A stretch of 53,373 nucleotides of DNA, from NCBI GenBank assembly GCA_020073485.1, contig JAIQFB010000034.1, forward strand, positions 1-53,373, read 5' to 3'. A program made the position numbers and the translations under genes. The notes below the pieces were generated by a model. The model had not been told where the DNA came from and ran no database searches. It saw only the letters and a program-made list of their open reading frames with translations. Positions 18,363-26,536 of this stretch are shown piece by piece. This stretch comes from Terriglobia bacterium. GTDB lineage: Bacteria; Acidobacteriota; Terriglobia; Acidiferrales; UBA7541. How positions within the stretch are numbered: position 1 is the first letter of the stretch; each line of letters opens with the position of its first letter.

Positions 18363-18731
18363 CTAATCGGTCCGAAGGGACAATACCGCCGCAGCCAGCC
18401 CACGCACAACCAGAATTGCTCCGGCCGAAGCCAGGGCAATCCCCACCCAGCGGAACTCTACTACAACCAGGCCCAACATCATAAATCCCACGAGGATCAG
18501 AGAAGTTCCACCGATGCGCGCGACTGTGCGCTCCGAGGTCCGCGCGGCTCGTGCCGTTTTCGTCCACGCCCGCATGCCCCAGTAGATCAGGACGCCGCCA
18601 AGCCCCAGCCAGGCCGGGCTCTTCGGGTTGAACATGAAATGACTGCTCAGACCGAGCCAGATCAAAAAGCCGCCGAGCAGAATGAAAATAAACTCGGTCA
18701 TCATCCGGAACATGTTGGCCGGGTTGAGCAT
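18363..18731 (-). CDS. Small membrane protein of unknown function
   Basis: A 122-residue protein with about three to four hydrophobic segments: FIFILLGGFLIWLGLSS, AWLGLGGVLIYWGMR, TSLILVGFMMLGLVVVEF and LASAGAILVVRGLAAAVL. It has an Arg-rich patch between the second and third. ATG 18731 is chosen over longer in-frame starts because the upstream stretch overlaps the cyclophilin gene and reads as noise. It lies 17 nt after the cyclophilin stop and 36 nt before mscL, so these three may be cotranscribed. No family was recognised with confidence. Confidence 0.65.
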   Translation of the reverse strand: MLNPANMFRMMTEFIFILLGGFLIWLGLSSHFMFNPKSPAWLGLGGVLIYWGMRAWTKTARAARTSERTVARIGGTSLILVGFMMLGLVVVEFRWVGIALASAGAILVVRGLAAAVLSLRTD

Positions 18732-18748
18732 GGAGGCCTCGCCCTCGA

Positions 18749-19273
18749 TCAGGCTCGCTCGATGCGCACCGATTTCACAACCACCGGCGTTTTCGGCTTG
18801 TCGTTCGCGCCGCGCGGCACTTGCGAAATCTTGGTGGCGATGTCCATTCCTTCGATCACTTCGCCGAAGATGGAGTGTTTGTTGTCGAGCCACGGAGTCG
18901 GCGCGACGGTGATGAAAAACTGACTGCCGTTCGTGCCCGGGCCGGCATTGGCCATGGAAAGCTTTCCCGGCTTGTCATGCCGCAGCGTGGGATGAAATTC
19001 GTCGCCGAAGCGGTAGCCGGGATCGCCGGTTCCTGTCCCCAGCGGGCATCCGCCCTGAATCATGAATTCCGGGATCACGCGATGGAACACCAGGCCGTCG
19101 TAAAAGGGGCGCTTCGTTTTTTGTCCCGTGCGAGCGTCGGTGAATTCCTTGGTGCCTTCGGCGAGGCCCACAAAATTAGCGACGGTCTTCGGCGCTTCCT
19201 TCTCGAATAGGCGGGCCACAATCGTGCCTTCGGATGTATCGAACACAGCATACGTGCCAGGTGCGCGGCTCAC
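18749..19273 (-). CDS. Peptidyl-prolyl cis-trans isomerase, cyclophilin type
   Basis: A 174-residue cyclophilin. Recognisable parts are [13 protein letters not shown] (catalytic Arg and binding Phe/Met/Gln), [16 protein letters not shown] and [15 protein letters not shown]. There is no signal peptide, so it should act in the cytoplasm to speed prolyl isomerisation. The GTG start at 19271-19273 has a strong AGGAGGA site. It heads a minus-strand run with the small membrane protein and mscL, and is divergent from trxB. Confidence 0.92.
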   Translation of the reverse strand: MSRAPGTYAVFDTSEGTIVARLFEKEAPKTVANFVGLAEGTKEFTDARTGQKTKRPFYDGLVFHRVIPEFMIQGGCPLGTGTGDPGYRFGDEFHPTLRHDKPGKLSMANAGPGTNGSQFFITVAPTPWLDNKHSIFGEVIEGMDIATKISQVPRGANDKPKTPVVVKSVRIERA

Positions 19274-19463
19274 GTGTTCCTCCTGAATGTGAATAGCAGG
19301 GAGGCATTATCACCCATTCCGCGTGCCGAGGCCAGTGCGCAGCGGTGCGGAAAGCGAAATTCGTCGAGCGCCAGCGCGCGCCTTGGTGTTAGACTTTTCC
19401 TCTTTGTGCGTTGAATCGCCGGGTCCGGCTGACGAATCCAATGCCAGGCAGGGAGAAGATCAC

Positions 19464-20390
19464 TTGAATAACGTCATCATCATCGGCAGTGGCTGCGCGG
19501 GCCTGACCGCGGCCATTTACGCGGGGCGTGCCAATTTGAAACCGCTGGTCATCGACGGTTTTGAGCCCGGCGGGCAACTTGCGCTCACGACCATGGTCGA
19601 GAATTTTCCGGGATTTCCCGACGGAATTCTGGGGCCGGATCTGATCGAGAACATGCGCAAGCAGGCGGAGAAATTCGGCGCGGAATTCAAGGCTGGAGCG
19701 ATCACGGAAGTGGATTTGAGTAAGCGGCCGTTCAAGATTCACGTCGGAAATGAGACGTATGAGACCCAGACGCTGATTGTCGGATCGGGCGCCACCGCGC
19801 GCTTGATTGGGCTTGAGTCCGAAAAAAAATTGATCGGGTATGGCGTATCGACCTGCGCTACGTGCGACGGATATTTCTTCCGTGGCAAGGAGATTGCCGT
19901 GGTGGGCGGCGGCGATTCGGCGATGGAAGAGGCGAATTTTCTTTCGCGGTTTGCAAGCAAAGTGTACCTGGTCCACCGGAGGCCTGAATTCCGCGCTTCG
20001 AAAATCATGGTGGACCGGGCGCGCGCCAACGAAAAAGTTCAGTTCGTCACCCCGTATGCGGTGGAAGAGATTTCCGACGTCTCCAGGGGCGGCGTGGAAT
20101 ATCTGACCCTGCGCAACACCCAGACCAATGAGACCAAGAAGTTGCCGGTAGAGGGCGTTTTCATCGCCATCGGGCATGAACCGAATACCAGGGTGTTTCG
20201 CGGCAAGCTGGACATGGACGAGAACGGTTACCTGATCACGCATCACGGCAGCCAGACCAACGTGCCGGGAGTATTTGCCGCAGGCGACGTGCAGGATCAT
20301 CGTTACCGCCAGGCGATCACCGCGGCCGGATCGGGCTGCATGGCCGCGCTCGATGCCGAGAAATTTCTCGAGGCGCATAAAGACGCCTGA
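19464..20390 (+). CDS. trxB: Thioredoxin reductase
   Basis: A 308-residue flavoprotein disulfide reductase: FAD-binding GSGCAGLTAAIYAGR at the N-terminus, redox pair CATC at about 131-134, an NADPH-binding GGGDSAMEEANFL segment and the C-terminal VFAAGDVQD FAD motif. It reduces thioredoxin with NADPH in the cytoplasm. TTG 19464 is chosen because the protein homology starts there and AGGGAGA lies 9 nt upstream. The region before it in frame shows no protein-like sequence. Confidence 0.95.
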   Translation: MNNVIIIGSGCAGLTAAIYAGRANLKPLVIDGFEPGGQLALTTMVENFPGFPDGILGPDLIENMRKQAEKFGAEFKAGAITEVDLSKRPFKIHVGNETYETQTLIVGSGATARLIGLESEKKLIGYGVSTCATCDGYFFRGKEIAVVGGGDSAMEEANFLSRFASKVYLVHRRPEFRASKIMVDRARANEKVQFVTPYAVEEISDVSRGGVEYLTLRNTQTNETKKLPVEGVFIAIGHEPNTRVFRGKLDMDENGYLITHHGSQTNVPGVFAAGDVQDHRYRQAITAAGSGCMAALDAEKFLEAHKDA

Positions 20391-20432
20391 CGCCGCGGGC
20401 TCCGGGTTCGGCGCGCCGCCCGCACAAATTCG

Positions 20433-21341
20433 ATGTTACGCACGCTGCTGCTCGAACTCGCCAAGAGCTCCCGCCTCCGCCGCTGGATCACCTCCAACGG
20501 CACCACGCGCCGCTGGGCGCGGAGATTCGTTCCGGGAGAGGAACTCACCGCCGCCATCGAAGCCGCGCAAGCCTGCAACCATGCGGGAATGTCGGTAAGT
20601 CTGGATCACCTGGGCGAAAATGTGGGGTCCCGGGAAGACGCCGAGCGCGCCTGCGCGGCCTATATCGAAGTGCTCGACCACATCGCGGCAGCGAGCCTCG
20701 ACGCCAACGTTTCCCTCAAGCTGACGCATCTGGGCCTCGATCTCGGCGACGAATTCTGCTCCGAGCAATTGCGCAGGGTCACGCGCCGCGCGGCGGAACT
20801 CGAGAATTTCGTGCGCGTGGATATGGAATCTTCGGCCTACACGGACCGCACGCTGCGCCTGGTCCGGAAGGCCCGCGCGGAAACCGGCTTGGTGGGCACC
20901 GTCATTCAGGCCTGCCTGTTCCGCAGCGAGCAGGACATTCGGGATCTGCTGGAAATCGGCTGCCGCATCCGCCTGGTGAAGGGCGCTTACAGAGAGCCTT
21001 CGCAAATCGCCTATCCCCACAAAAAAGATGTTGATGCCAATTTTATCAACCTGATGAAAATCCTGTTGCCGAGCGGCATCTATCACGCCCTGGCGACTCA
21101 CGATCCGGCCATGATCGATGCGGCCATCCGGTTCGCGGCCGAACGCGAAATCACCAAGGATAAATTTGAATTTCAGATGCTTTATGGAATCCGCACCGAC
21201 TTGCAGGCAAGCCTCGTGAAGCAGGGGTATCGCGTGCGCGTGTACATTCCGTTCGGCCAGGACTGGTTTCCGTATTTCATGCGGCGGCTGGCCGAGCGTC
21301 CCGCGAATCTGTTGTTCTTCGCGAAGAATTTGTTCCGATGA
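20433..21341 (+). CDS. Proline dehydrogenase
   Basis: A 302-residue single-domain PRODH, the short monofunctional form rather than the long PutA. Visible motifs are SLDHLGENV, SLKLTHLGLD, RVDMESSAYTDRT, RIRLVKGAYREP, LATHDPAMI and the terminal YIPFGQDWFPYFMRRLAERP, which bind FAD and proline. It oxidises proline to pyrroline-5-carboxylate, passing electrons to quinones at the membrane. Its TGA overlaps the ATG of the frameshifted alcohol dehydrogenase (ATGA at 21338), a coupling that is now probably moot. No P5C dehydrogenase is adjacent. Confidence 0.92.
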   Translation: MLRTLLLELAKSSRLRRWITSNGTTRRWARRFVPGEELTAAIEAAQACNHAGMSVSLDHLGENVGSREDAERACAAYIEVLDHIAAASLDANVSLKLTHLGLDLGDEFCSEQLRRVTRRAAELENFVRVDMESSAYTDRTLRLVRKARAETGLVGTVIQACLFRSEQDIRDLLEIGCRIRLVKGAYREPSQIAYPHKKDVDANFINLMKILLPSGIYHALATHDPAMIDAAIRFAAEREITKDKFEFQMLYGIRTDLQASLVKQGYRVRVYIPFGQDWFPYFMRRLAERPANLLFFAKNLFR

Positions 21342-22343
21342 GCCCGTTACAAATCATGCGCGCGATGGTGTTGGAGCAGGCGGGGAAGGCGCTGACGCTT
21401 CAGCAGCGCCCCGTGCCGAATCCCGGCGAGGGGGAAGTACAGGTCGCAGTTCAGGCTTGCGCTGTTTGCAGGACAGACTTACATGTGGTTGACGGCGAAT
21501 TGCCGAATCCGAAACTTCCGCTGATTATCGGCCACGAAATCGTGGGGCGCGTGACGCGCCTGGGAGACGGTGTTCGCGGCCTGCGCGTTGGAGACCGCGT
21601 CGGCGTGCCGTGGCTCGGATGGACGTGCGGCAAATGCTCCTTCTGCCGTGCGGGCAGCGAAAATTTATGCGACCGGGCGCGGTTACACGATCGACGGCGG
21701 CTACGCGGAATTTACCGTGGCCGATGAGCGCTTCTGCGTCCCAATTCCGGAGTCCTATACGGATGCGGCCGCCGCGCCGCTGCTCTGCGCCGGGCTGATT
21801 GGTTTCCGTTCGCTGGCGCGGGCCGTAGAAGCGAAACGCCTGGGAATTTACGGGTTTGGAGGCGCGGCGCACATCATCGCCCAGGTAGCGGTACATCAGG
21901 GACGCAGCGTCTACGCATTCACGCGGCCGGGGGACCAGGAGGCGCAGCAATTCGCGCGGCAACTCGGCGCTGTGTGGGCCGGCGGTTCCGACGAGCGTCC
22001 GCCGGAAGAACTCGACGCAGCGATTATTTTTGCGCCCGTCGGCGCGCTGGTGCCCGCAGCGCTCGCGGCGATTCGCAAGGGAGGTACCGTTGTGTGCGGC
22101 GGCATTCACATGAGCGACATTCCGTCGTTTCCCTACGAATTGTTGTGGGGAGAGCGAACGATCTGCTCGGTGGCGAATCTGACGAGGCGCGACGCGGAAG
22201 AGTTCATGAGAATCGCTCCGAAAGTTCCGGTAAGGACCACAATACAGGTGTTCCGCCTCGAACAAGCGAATGAAGCCCTGGAGCAATTACGGCACGGAAA
22301 GCTTCAGGGCGCGGCGGTCTTGAAGATAGGCGGCGCATCGTAA
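21338..22343 (+). pseudogene. Zinc alcohol dehydrogenase, frameshifted
   Basis: The 5' frame encodes a GroES-like medium-chain dehydrogenase: CAVCRTDLHVVDGELP, GHEIVG and the structural-zinc loop CGKCSFCRAGSENLC. The frame breaks at about 21681-21686. The second frame resumes with GYTIDGGYAEFTVADERF and then shows the Rossmann part (IYGFGGAAHIIAQVA, GTVVCGGIHMSD) up to the stop at 22343. Comparison of the two frames with the family suggests that about 8 nt are missing, bounded by GGTT repeats. As it stands no full protein can be made. An assembly or base-call error remains possible. It overlaps the proline dehydrogenase stop by 4 nt. Confidence 0.8.
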
Positions 22344-22452
22344 GAGGTGTCCGCGCCTTGCCCGGCGCCACGCGCGCTGATAAACTTCGCAAAGACATTG
22401 CGGGTTTCGTTTTATTTTCAATTCACCGGGCCCTCATTTTCAGGAGACCTTT

Positions 22453-23517
22453 TTGCGCAAAAAGCTCTTATTTCTGATCGCCTTAAGCCTGGCTGCATCG
22501 TGCGCCTCTGTCCATGCACAAACCCGCAAGGGAATGGACGTTTATTTCATCGACGTGGAAGGCGGACAATCCACCTTGATCGTCTCGCCCTCGGGACAAT
22601 CGTTGCTGGTCGATACCGGGTGGCTCGGCACGCGCGACGCCGACCGCATTATGGGGGTTGCGAAACAGGCGGGCATCATGCAGATCGATTATCTGGTTCT
22701 CACGCACTATCACGTCGACCACACCGGCGGCGTGGTCGAGTTGGCTTCCAGGATTCCGATCCGCAACTTCGTCGACCACGGGCCGACCTACGACCCGCTG
22801 GTGAATGTCCCCGAGTATTATGCCGGCTACCTCACCGTGCGCGGCAAAGGCCAGCATTTCCGCGCCAGGCCCGGCGACACGATTCCCATCGATGGCGTCA
22901 ACGTCCGCGTCGTGTCCGCCGCCGCCGAAACCATTACGGATTCGCTGGCGGGCGCCGGAGCCCCCAATCCGTCGTGCGCCGATTTCCAGCCGAAGGATGA
23001 GACAAAAGATCCCATGGTGGGCGGTGAAAATAAAAATTCCGTGGGCATGGTCATCTCCCTGGGAACATTTCGCATGGTGGATTTTGGAGATTTGACCTGG
23101 AACAAGGAGCACGACCTGGCCTGCCCGAATAATCTCGTGGGGCCGATCGATTTCTATCTAGTCTCCCATCACGGGAAGGAAACCTCCAGCTTGCCGATGC
23201 TGGTGCATGCGATGCATCCGCGGGCGGCGGTGATGAACAACGGCGCGAACAAAGGCGCGGAGCTTCCCACGTTTGAGACGCTCAAGACTTCCCCTGGTTT
23301 TGAGGACCTCTGGCAGCTGCACTATGCGGTCGACGCCGGAGACCATAATACGCCCGAGAAGTTCATCGCCAACCTGGCGGTTGGCGGCACGAAAGATTCG
23401 GGTGTCCCGGACGAAGGAATCCCGAATTTCATCAAGATGACGGCGATGCCGGACGGGAGTTTCACGCTCACCAATACGCGCAACGGATTCCACAAGGAAT
23501 ACGGGCCGCACAACTAG
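22453..23517 (+). CDS. Exported MBL-fold hydrolase, ComEC-like
   Basis: A 354-residue protein with a signal peptide (KKLLFLIALSLAASCASVHA, cleavage near residue 22) and a metallo-beta-lactamase fold. Motif HYHVDHTGG supplies metal ligands, a conserved VDFGDLTWN Asp follows and a late SHHGKETS supplies a further His. The arrangement resembles the MBL domain of ComEC/Rec2 and relatives, often annotated as beta-lactamase-like. TTG 22453 is preceded by AGGAG at 22442-22446. It is probably periplasmic. The substrate is unknown; nuclease or phosphoesterase activity is possible. Confidence 0.8.
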   Translation: MRKKLLFLIALSLAASCASVHAQTRKGMDVYFIDVEGGQSTLIVSPSGQSLLVDTGWLGTRDADRIMGVAKQAGIMQIDYLVLTHYHVDHTGGVVELASRIPIRNFVDHGPTYDPLVNVPEYYAGYLTVRGKGQHFRARPGDTIPIDGVNVRVVSAAAETITDSLAGAGAPNPSCADFQPKDETKDPMVGGENKNSVGMVISLGTFRMVDFGDLTWNKEHDLACPNNLVGPIDFYLVSHHGKETSSLPMLVHAMHPRAAVMNNGANKGAELPTFETLKTSPGFEDLWQLHYAVDAGDHNTPEKFIANLAVGGTKDSGVPDEGIPNFIKMTAMPDGSFTLTNTRNGFHKEYGPHN

Positions 23518-23574
23518 CGGTGCATGGCGCCGTAAGGAAATGTGCGCGGCGCGCTTGCGCGATTCGGGACGTGC

Positions 23575-23580
23575 TATACT
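23575..23580 (+). promoter_or_regulatory. Possible -10 box upstream of the ferredoxin gene
   Basis: TATACT sits about 125 nt before the ferredoxin ATG in an otherwise G+C-rich gap. No convincing -35 hexamer is found 16-18 nt upstream, so the promoter call is weak. Confidence 0.25.
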
Positions 23581-23703
23581 TTCCGGGAAAAGAAAGCGGC
23601 TTGTGCAGCCTTAAAATTGGTGATATAAACCGATCTTTTCAATTGAAAGAAATGTTTCGTTTTTCATGATTCAGCTTCAGATACCCTTCGAAGGAGAGTC
23701 TCG

Positions 23704-23970
23704 ATGGCGTACGTAATTGCTGAGCCCTGCGTAGGAACCAAGGACACCGCGTGCGTGGATGTTTGCCCGGTCGATTGCATCCACCCGCGGAAAGACGAAG
23801 CCAAATTTGAATCCGAGCCGCAACTCTACATCAGTCCGGTGGAATGCATCGACTGCGGCGCGTGCGTCCCGGTTTGCCCGGTGACGGCCATCTTCGCTCT
23901 GGAAGATCTGCCGGAGAAGTGGGCTCATTTCACGGCCATCAATGCGGACTGGTATACCAACCAGGGCTGA
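23704..23970 (+). CDS. fdxA: Bacterial ferredoxin with two iron-sulfur clusters
   Basis: An 88-residue ferredoxin of the 7Fe/8Fe bacterial type. One cluster motif is CVGTKDTACVDVCPVDC. The second is CIDCGACVPVCP, followed by a C-terminal extension (DLPEKWAHFTAINADWYTN) typical of FdxA-type proteins. In the first motif an intervening Cys spacing of the 3Fe-4S kind is possible. It is a soluble cytoplasmic electron carrier. The ATG follows a strong GAAGGAGAG site. It ends in a strong terminator, so it is probably transcribed alone. Confidence 0.92.
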   Translation: MAYVIAEPCVGTKDTACVDVCPVDCIHPRKDEAKFESEPQLYISPVECIDCGACVPVCPVTAIFALEDLPEKWAHFTAINADWYTNQG

Positions 23971-24011
23971 TGCCCGCGGTTTAAAATCGGCGGAACGGCG
24001 TATTTCCCACG

Positions 24012-24053
24012 ATGCGGCGCCCCGGCCAAGCCGGGGTGCCGCATTCTTTTTTA
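24012..24053 (+). terminator. Rho-independent terminator after the ferredoxin gene
   Basis: The stem ATGCGGCGCCCCGG pairs with CCGGGGTGCCGCAT with one mismatch or wobble. The loop is about five nt and a T-tract runs to 24052. It ends the ferredoxin message and insulates the polyketide synthase downstream. Confidence 0.9.
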
Positions 24054-24235
24054 GCGCCAGCAAATTGCCTTCCTCTTTTTCTCGATCCCAGGGGAGGTGA
24101 CAGGATTTTTACAAACTAGCAAGCACCCCCTAACGAGAATCCGCATCCTAAACTAGGGCAAGTCGGAGCCTCCCTCCGGAAGATTGTTCAGTCGTGAACA
24201 CCCGGAAAGAGCGAGAGGAGTTAACCTTTACCCCC

Positions 24236-25372
24236 ATGCACACACTAAGAACGGAAAATGCCGCCGCCCGCGCAAACACGGTGGAACCAGTAATGAAAAT
24301 TGAGCTAGGCAAGCCTGCTGGCGTGGCCACCATCGCGGGAACCGCAACGGCCGTTCCTCCGTACCTCCTCACCCGCGAGATGGTGAAAGAGCGCATCAAG
24401 GATGTGTTTTCTCTCGATGGCATGAGGCTCGAGGCGATCCGCAACGTGATCGACAACTCGCGGATCGACCAGCGCCACAGCGTCTTTCCCGTGGACTACA
24501 TCGTCGAGCCGCGCCCGTTGTCCCAGATCAACACGGAATACCGGGAAAAGGCCGTGGAACTTGGCATGGAAGTCACGGCACAGGCGCTGGCACAGGCGGA
24601 AATGTCTCCCGCCGACGTGGACATGATCATAACGGTGTCCTGCACGGGGGTCATGATCCCTTCACTCGACGCCTACATCGCGAAGGAGATGGGTTTTCGG
24701 TCCGACGTACGGAGGCTGCCGATCACGGAACTGGGCTGCGCTGCGGGCGCTGCGGGACTTGCCCGCGCCTGGGAATATCTGACCGCGTTTCCGGATCGCA
24801 CGGCGCTGCTGGTGTCGGTGGAACTTCCGACGCTGACGTTTCAGCGCAAGGATTTCTCGCAGGCGAATTTAATTTCCGCGGTCCTGTTTGGAGACGGCGC
24901 CGCGGGCGTGGTTGTCACCGGGCGCGAAGCGTCCGGGCCGCGCATCGTGGCTTCGGAAAGTTTTCTGTTTCCCGATTCGCTGGGCGCGATGGGATTCGAT
25001 CTTCGCGATTCCGGATTTCACATCGTTCTGTCCAGGGACGTACCGCAGTTGATCCGCGAAAGGATCAAGGGACTCGCCGATGGATTTCTAGCGCGAAACG
25101 GCTTGCGGCAAAGGGACGTTTCCGCGTTCCTTCTCCATCCCGGCGGGCAAAAGCTGCTTTCCTTCATGGAAGCGGAACTGGAACTGACCTGCGCGGACAC
25201 GGAAATTTCCTGGGACGTGCTGCGGCGCTTCGGAAACCTTTCCAGCGCCAGCGTCTTGTTCATTCTTCAGGAATGGATGACGCGGCGGGAAATGCCGGCC
25301 GAAAGCTACGGGCTGCTGATGTCCTTCGGACCGGGATTTACAGCCGAGATGATCCTCCTGCAATGGCCATGA
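24236..25372 (+). CDS. Type III polyketide synthase (chalcone/stilbene synthase family)
   Basis: About 378 residues with the thiolase fold and catalytic triad visible: nucleophile Cys in ELGCAAG (about 168), His in LLHPGG (about 301) and Asn in GNLSSAS (about 334). The family condenses an acyl-CoA starter with malonyl-CoA to make alkylresorcinols, alkylpyrones or similar lipids. The starter cannot be read from sequence. ATG 24236 follows an AGAGGAG block (spacing long); GTG 24194 and ATG 24293 are alternatives. Its stop overlaps the start of an ICMT-like methyltransferase. The same pairing is known for SrsA/SrsB and BpsA/BpsB, which make methylated phenolic or pyrone lipids. Confidence 0.9.
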   Translation: MHTLRTENAAARANTVEPVMKIELGKPAGVATIAGTATAVPPYLLTREMVKERIKDVFSLDGMRLEAIRNVIDNSRIDQRHSVFPVDYIVEPRPLSQINTEYREKAVELGMEVTAQALAQAEMSPADVDMIITVSCTGVMIPSLDAYIAKEMGFRSDVRRLPITELGCAAGAAGLARAWEYLTAFPDRTALLVSVELPTLTFQRKDFSQANLISAVLFGDGAAGVVVTGREASGPRIVASESFLFPDSLGAMGFDLRDSGFHIVLSRDVPQLIRERIKGLADGFLARNGLRQRDVSAFLLHPGGQKLLSFMEAELELTCADTEISWDVLRRFGNLSSASVLFILQEWMTRREMPAESYGLLMSFGPGFTAEMILLQWP

Positions 25373-25932
25373 CGCACGCGTACCTCGCGCTGCTTGCTGC
25401 GGTAGCGATCGGGCGGCTCTTGGAGTTGCAGGTTTCCCGGCGCAACCAGCGCGCCCTTCAAGAACAAGGCGTTTCAAAAATTCACGAGCCGCATTTTCGG
25501 TGGATGGTGTTGCTCCACGCGGGCATCCTCGGCGGCGCCGCGCTCGAAGTGCTGCTGCTTCACAGGCCGGTGATTCCTGCGCTTGCGATCTCGATGGGCG
25601 CGCTGTTCACATTCGCCAACATCCTGCGATGGTGGGTGATCCGGACGCTGGCGGGGTATTGGAACGTGGAGGTAATGGCGTCGGCGCGCATGGGCGTGGT
25701 CACGTCGGGGCCGTACCGCTGGGTTCGGCATCCAAATTACGTTGCGGTCGTCGCCGAACTTTTTGCGCTGCCCATGATGCACACCGCGTGGATCACGGCG
25801 CTGGTGGGAACGGCGGCGCATCTGGAGATCCTGCGGCGGCGGGTTAGCGTCGAAGATGGGGTCTTGATGTCCAACCCCGCCTACCGCGCAAGCATGGGGA
25901 CGAAGCCGCGATTCCTGCCGAAACTGTTTTAA
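25363..25932 (+). CDS. ICMT-like membrane methyltransferase
   Basis: A 189-residue integral membrane protein with about five hydrophobic segments and the conserved C-terminal motif SGPYRWVRHPNYVAVVAEL, which binds S-adenosylmethionine in the isoprenylcysteine carboxyl methyltransferase superfamily. It overlaps the polyketide synthase stop; the start is ATG 25363 or 25369, the latter giving an ATGA overlap. By analogy with SrsB and BpsB it probably O-methylates the lipid made by the synthase, at the membrane. Isoprenylcysteine itself is not expected as a substrate in bacteria. Confidence 0.85.
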   Translation: MAMTHAYLALLAAVAIGRLLELQVSRRNQRALQEQGVSKIHEPHFRWMVLLHAGILGGAALEVLLLHRPVIPALAISMGALFTFANILRWWVIRTLAGYWNVEVMASARMGVVTSGPYRWVRHPNYVAVVAELFALPMMHTAWITALVGTAAHLEILRRRVSVEDGVLMSNPAYRASMGTKPRFLPKLF

Positions 25933-25961
25933 TTCAAGCCGCGTCCTAAAACCTGCGAGCG

Positions 25962-26351
25962 CTATTTGTTTCGTACAGAATTCTGCCGGTTGCCGCGCGA
26001 TTCAATTCGCGGAATTCTTACTCGCACCGGGTTCTCACCCGCGCGGAGCGGCACCAGCCACCGGCGGACGGACGCGCGGAGCGGCTCGATCGCCAGCCCC
26101 CAATGTTCCTCGGGGAAACACTCGAGCTTGAGGAGCCCTGCGTGCAGCAGGTTGTGGCAACCCAGGTTGTTCGCGCGGGAATAATGATGGAAGGCCGCGG
26201 CAACCTGGATCAGGCCCTGAAGAAACATTTTCTCGGGATTCCGCGTCTCGAGCCAAACCTCTTCCCAATGTTCGTGAGCGTCGTAAAAACGGCCGGAATT
26301 GAAGGCTTCAAGTCCTTTTTGAAACAGCCGATCTCTTGTCTGTGGATCCAT
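25962..26351 (-). CDS. DUF309 protein
   Basis: A 129-residue helical protein with the DUF309 signature: GLEAFNSGRFYDAHEHWEEV, then FLQGLIQVAAAFHHY, then HNLLHAGLLKL. Conserved His and Glu residues suggest a metal- or ligand-binding helical bundle, but the function is unknown. ATG 26351 is chosen because the motif begins directly after it; the longer frame adds non-homologous residues. It converges with the methyltransferase gene. Confidence 0.8.
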   Translation of the reverse strand: MDPQTRDRLFQKGLEAFNSGRFYDAHEHWEEVWLETRNPEKMFLQGLIQVAAAFHHYSRANNLGCHNLLHAGLLKLECFPEEHWGLAIEPLRASVRRWLVPLRAGENPVRVRIPRIESRGNRQNSVRNK

Positions 26352-26536
26352 GGGGGCTTTCCGGTCGAGGCGATCCGCCGGACACCAAGCAAGGCATGAT
26401 AACAAACTTGTAACCGTGGCGTGCGCCGTAAAAACGGAGCGCGCCCTTTGTAATCGTGACAATCGCGCTTTTGAATTTCCCGCATTGCAGGAAGTCGCGA
26501 TATGATTGGCGTTCTGCTCGAACGCGAGGTTCTTAC

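Noticed and set aside
22344-22452. Separate small gene between the frameshifted dehydrogenase and the MBL gene
   Set aside because: Overlapping frame 22347-23000 is a shadow of the MBL gene; the gap itself shows only its ribosome site.
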